NCBI RefSeq assembly: GCF_006385555.1
Contig: NZ_CP041036.1
Coordinates: 310,001 to 374,000 of the forward strand
Reading direction: 5' to 3'
DNA from: Shewanella polaris
Lineage (GTDB): Bacteria > Pseudomonadota > Gammaproteobacteria > Enterobacterales > Shewanellaceae
Length of the DNA: 64,000 nucleotides
Both the position numbers and the translations under genes were made by a program. Shown here in pieces: positions 63,601-64,000 of the stretch; the stretch's first letter is position 1, and each line of letters opens with the position of its first letter. The notes under the pieces are model-generated. The model saw only the letters and a program-made list of their open reading frames with translations. It had not been told where the DNA came from and ran no database searches.

Positions 63601-64000
63601 TTAATCTGCCAAGAGATCATTAAGCATATCATTTTGAGCATACTGCTGACTAGCACAGGTTAAGCGTTGACTACGAATAATTGCCTTTAGGTCAGCTAAT
63701 GCGCTATCAAAATCATCATTTACAATCACAAAATCATATTGAGTGTAATGAGACATTTCAGAAACGGCTTGTGCCATACGTGCATCGATGACTTCTTTGC
63801 TGTCTTGGCCTCGGCCAGTTAAGCGACGCTCAAGTTCGGCTTTAGATGGGGGTAAAATAAACACCCCAACGGTATTAGGCATCAATATTTTTACTTGCTC
63901 GCCACCTTGCCAATCAATATCAAGAAATACATCAATACCTTTATTTAAGGTTTGTTCAATGACACTTTTGGATGTGCCATAAAAATTACCAAAGACTTCG
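63601..64000 (-). CDS. gmk: Guanylate kinase, 3' part (runs off the window)
   Basis: The C-terminal ~132 residues of guanylate kinase (GMP + ATP to GDP + ADP). The reading frame continues to the window edge without a stop and reads [11 protein letters not shown], then [11 protein letters not shown] and [25 protein letters not shown], and [10 protein letters not shown], all conserved in Gmk. The start lies beyond 64000. It is the first gene of the gmk-rpoZ-spoT(-ridA) unit. Confidence 0.95.
   Translation of the reverse strand, partial: EVFGNFYGTSKSVIEQTLNKGIDVFLDIDWQGGEQVKILMPNTVGVFILPPSKAELERRLTGRGQDSKEVIDARMAQAVSEMSHYTQYDFVIVNDDFDSALADLKAIIRSQRLTCASQQYAQNDMLNDLLAD

Overview
This 64-kb window looks like a chromosomal segment of a marine gammaproteobacterium, most likely a Shewanella. 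The basis is moderately AT-rich DNA, the Shewanella/enterobacterial-type block typA | glnA - glnL - glnG with yihY-dtd-yiiD nearby, a gmk-rpoZ-spoT end, and families common in Shewanella (DUF2956, DUF2959, DUF3014, DUF3261). The assignment is inferred from gene content and order, not from a search. No rRNA, tRNA, prophage, integrase, transposase or CRISPR array was seen.

Layout. 1-3.7 kb: two small membrane proteins, a LysR regulator and a divergent Bcr/CflA drug exporter. 3.7-10.5 kb: DTW-domain tRNA-modification protein, small periplasmic protein, zinc-ribbon methyltransferase, exported M20 hydrolase, and an active/inactive pair of M16 peptidases. 10.5-19.2 kb: DUF2956, trmL, a BON-MscS channel, a Pmp3 peptide, and an envelope-stress block: CpxA/CpxR-type two-component system, thioredoxin-DsbD-like membrane protein, CpxP/Spy-like protein behind a perfect CpxR box, and a FieF cation exporter. 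19.4-27 kb: the nitrogen block glnG-glnL, DUF4124, ppnP, typA and glnA, with readable NtrC sites and a sigma-54 promoter. 27-34.1 kb: Lrp-type regulator, DUF2959 lipoprotein, YihY, Dtd, thioesterase, azoreductase, and a SCO1/SenC-like protein paired with a histidine-rich chemoreceptor.

34.2-51.4 kb: one tightly coupled 18-gene minus-strand operon for an aryl polyene (APE) pigment. It has the KS/CLF, two dehydratases, ketoreductase, two ACPs, acyl-ACP ligase, acyltransferases, thioesterase, LolA-like carrier and MMPL exporter. It also carries an MIO-type aromatic amino acid ammonia-lyase and a flavin-dependent halogenase-like protein, and no methyltransferase. This predicts an aryl polyene started from an ammonia-lyase product and possibly halogenated. 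It is the most interesting system here.

51.6-64 kb: DUF3014 protein, a 265-bp MITE-like element, recG, a DesK/DesR-type two-component pair with a TPR protein, a YrbG-type Na+/Ca2+ exchanger, a long-chain acyl-CoA synthetase, ridA, spoT, rpoZ and the 3' part of gmk, which runs off the window edge.

Several genes appear to start at TTG or GTG (DTW protein, the 188-aa exported protein, typA, apeQ, apeC, recG, spoT). For these, and where the longest reading frame ran over a neighbour, starts were chosen from Shine-Dalgarno sequences, overlaps and family alignment.
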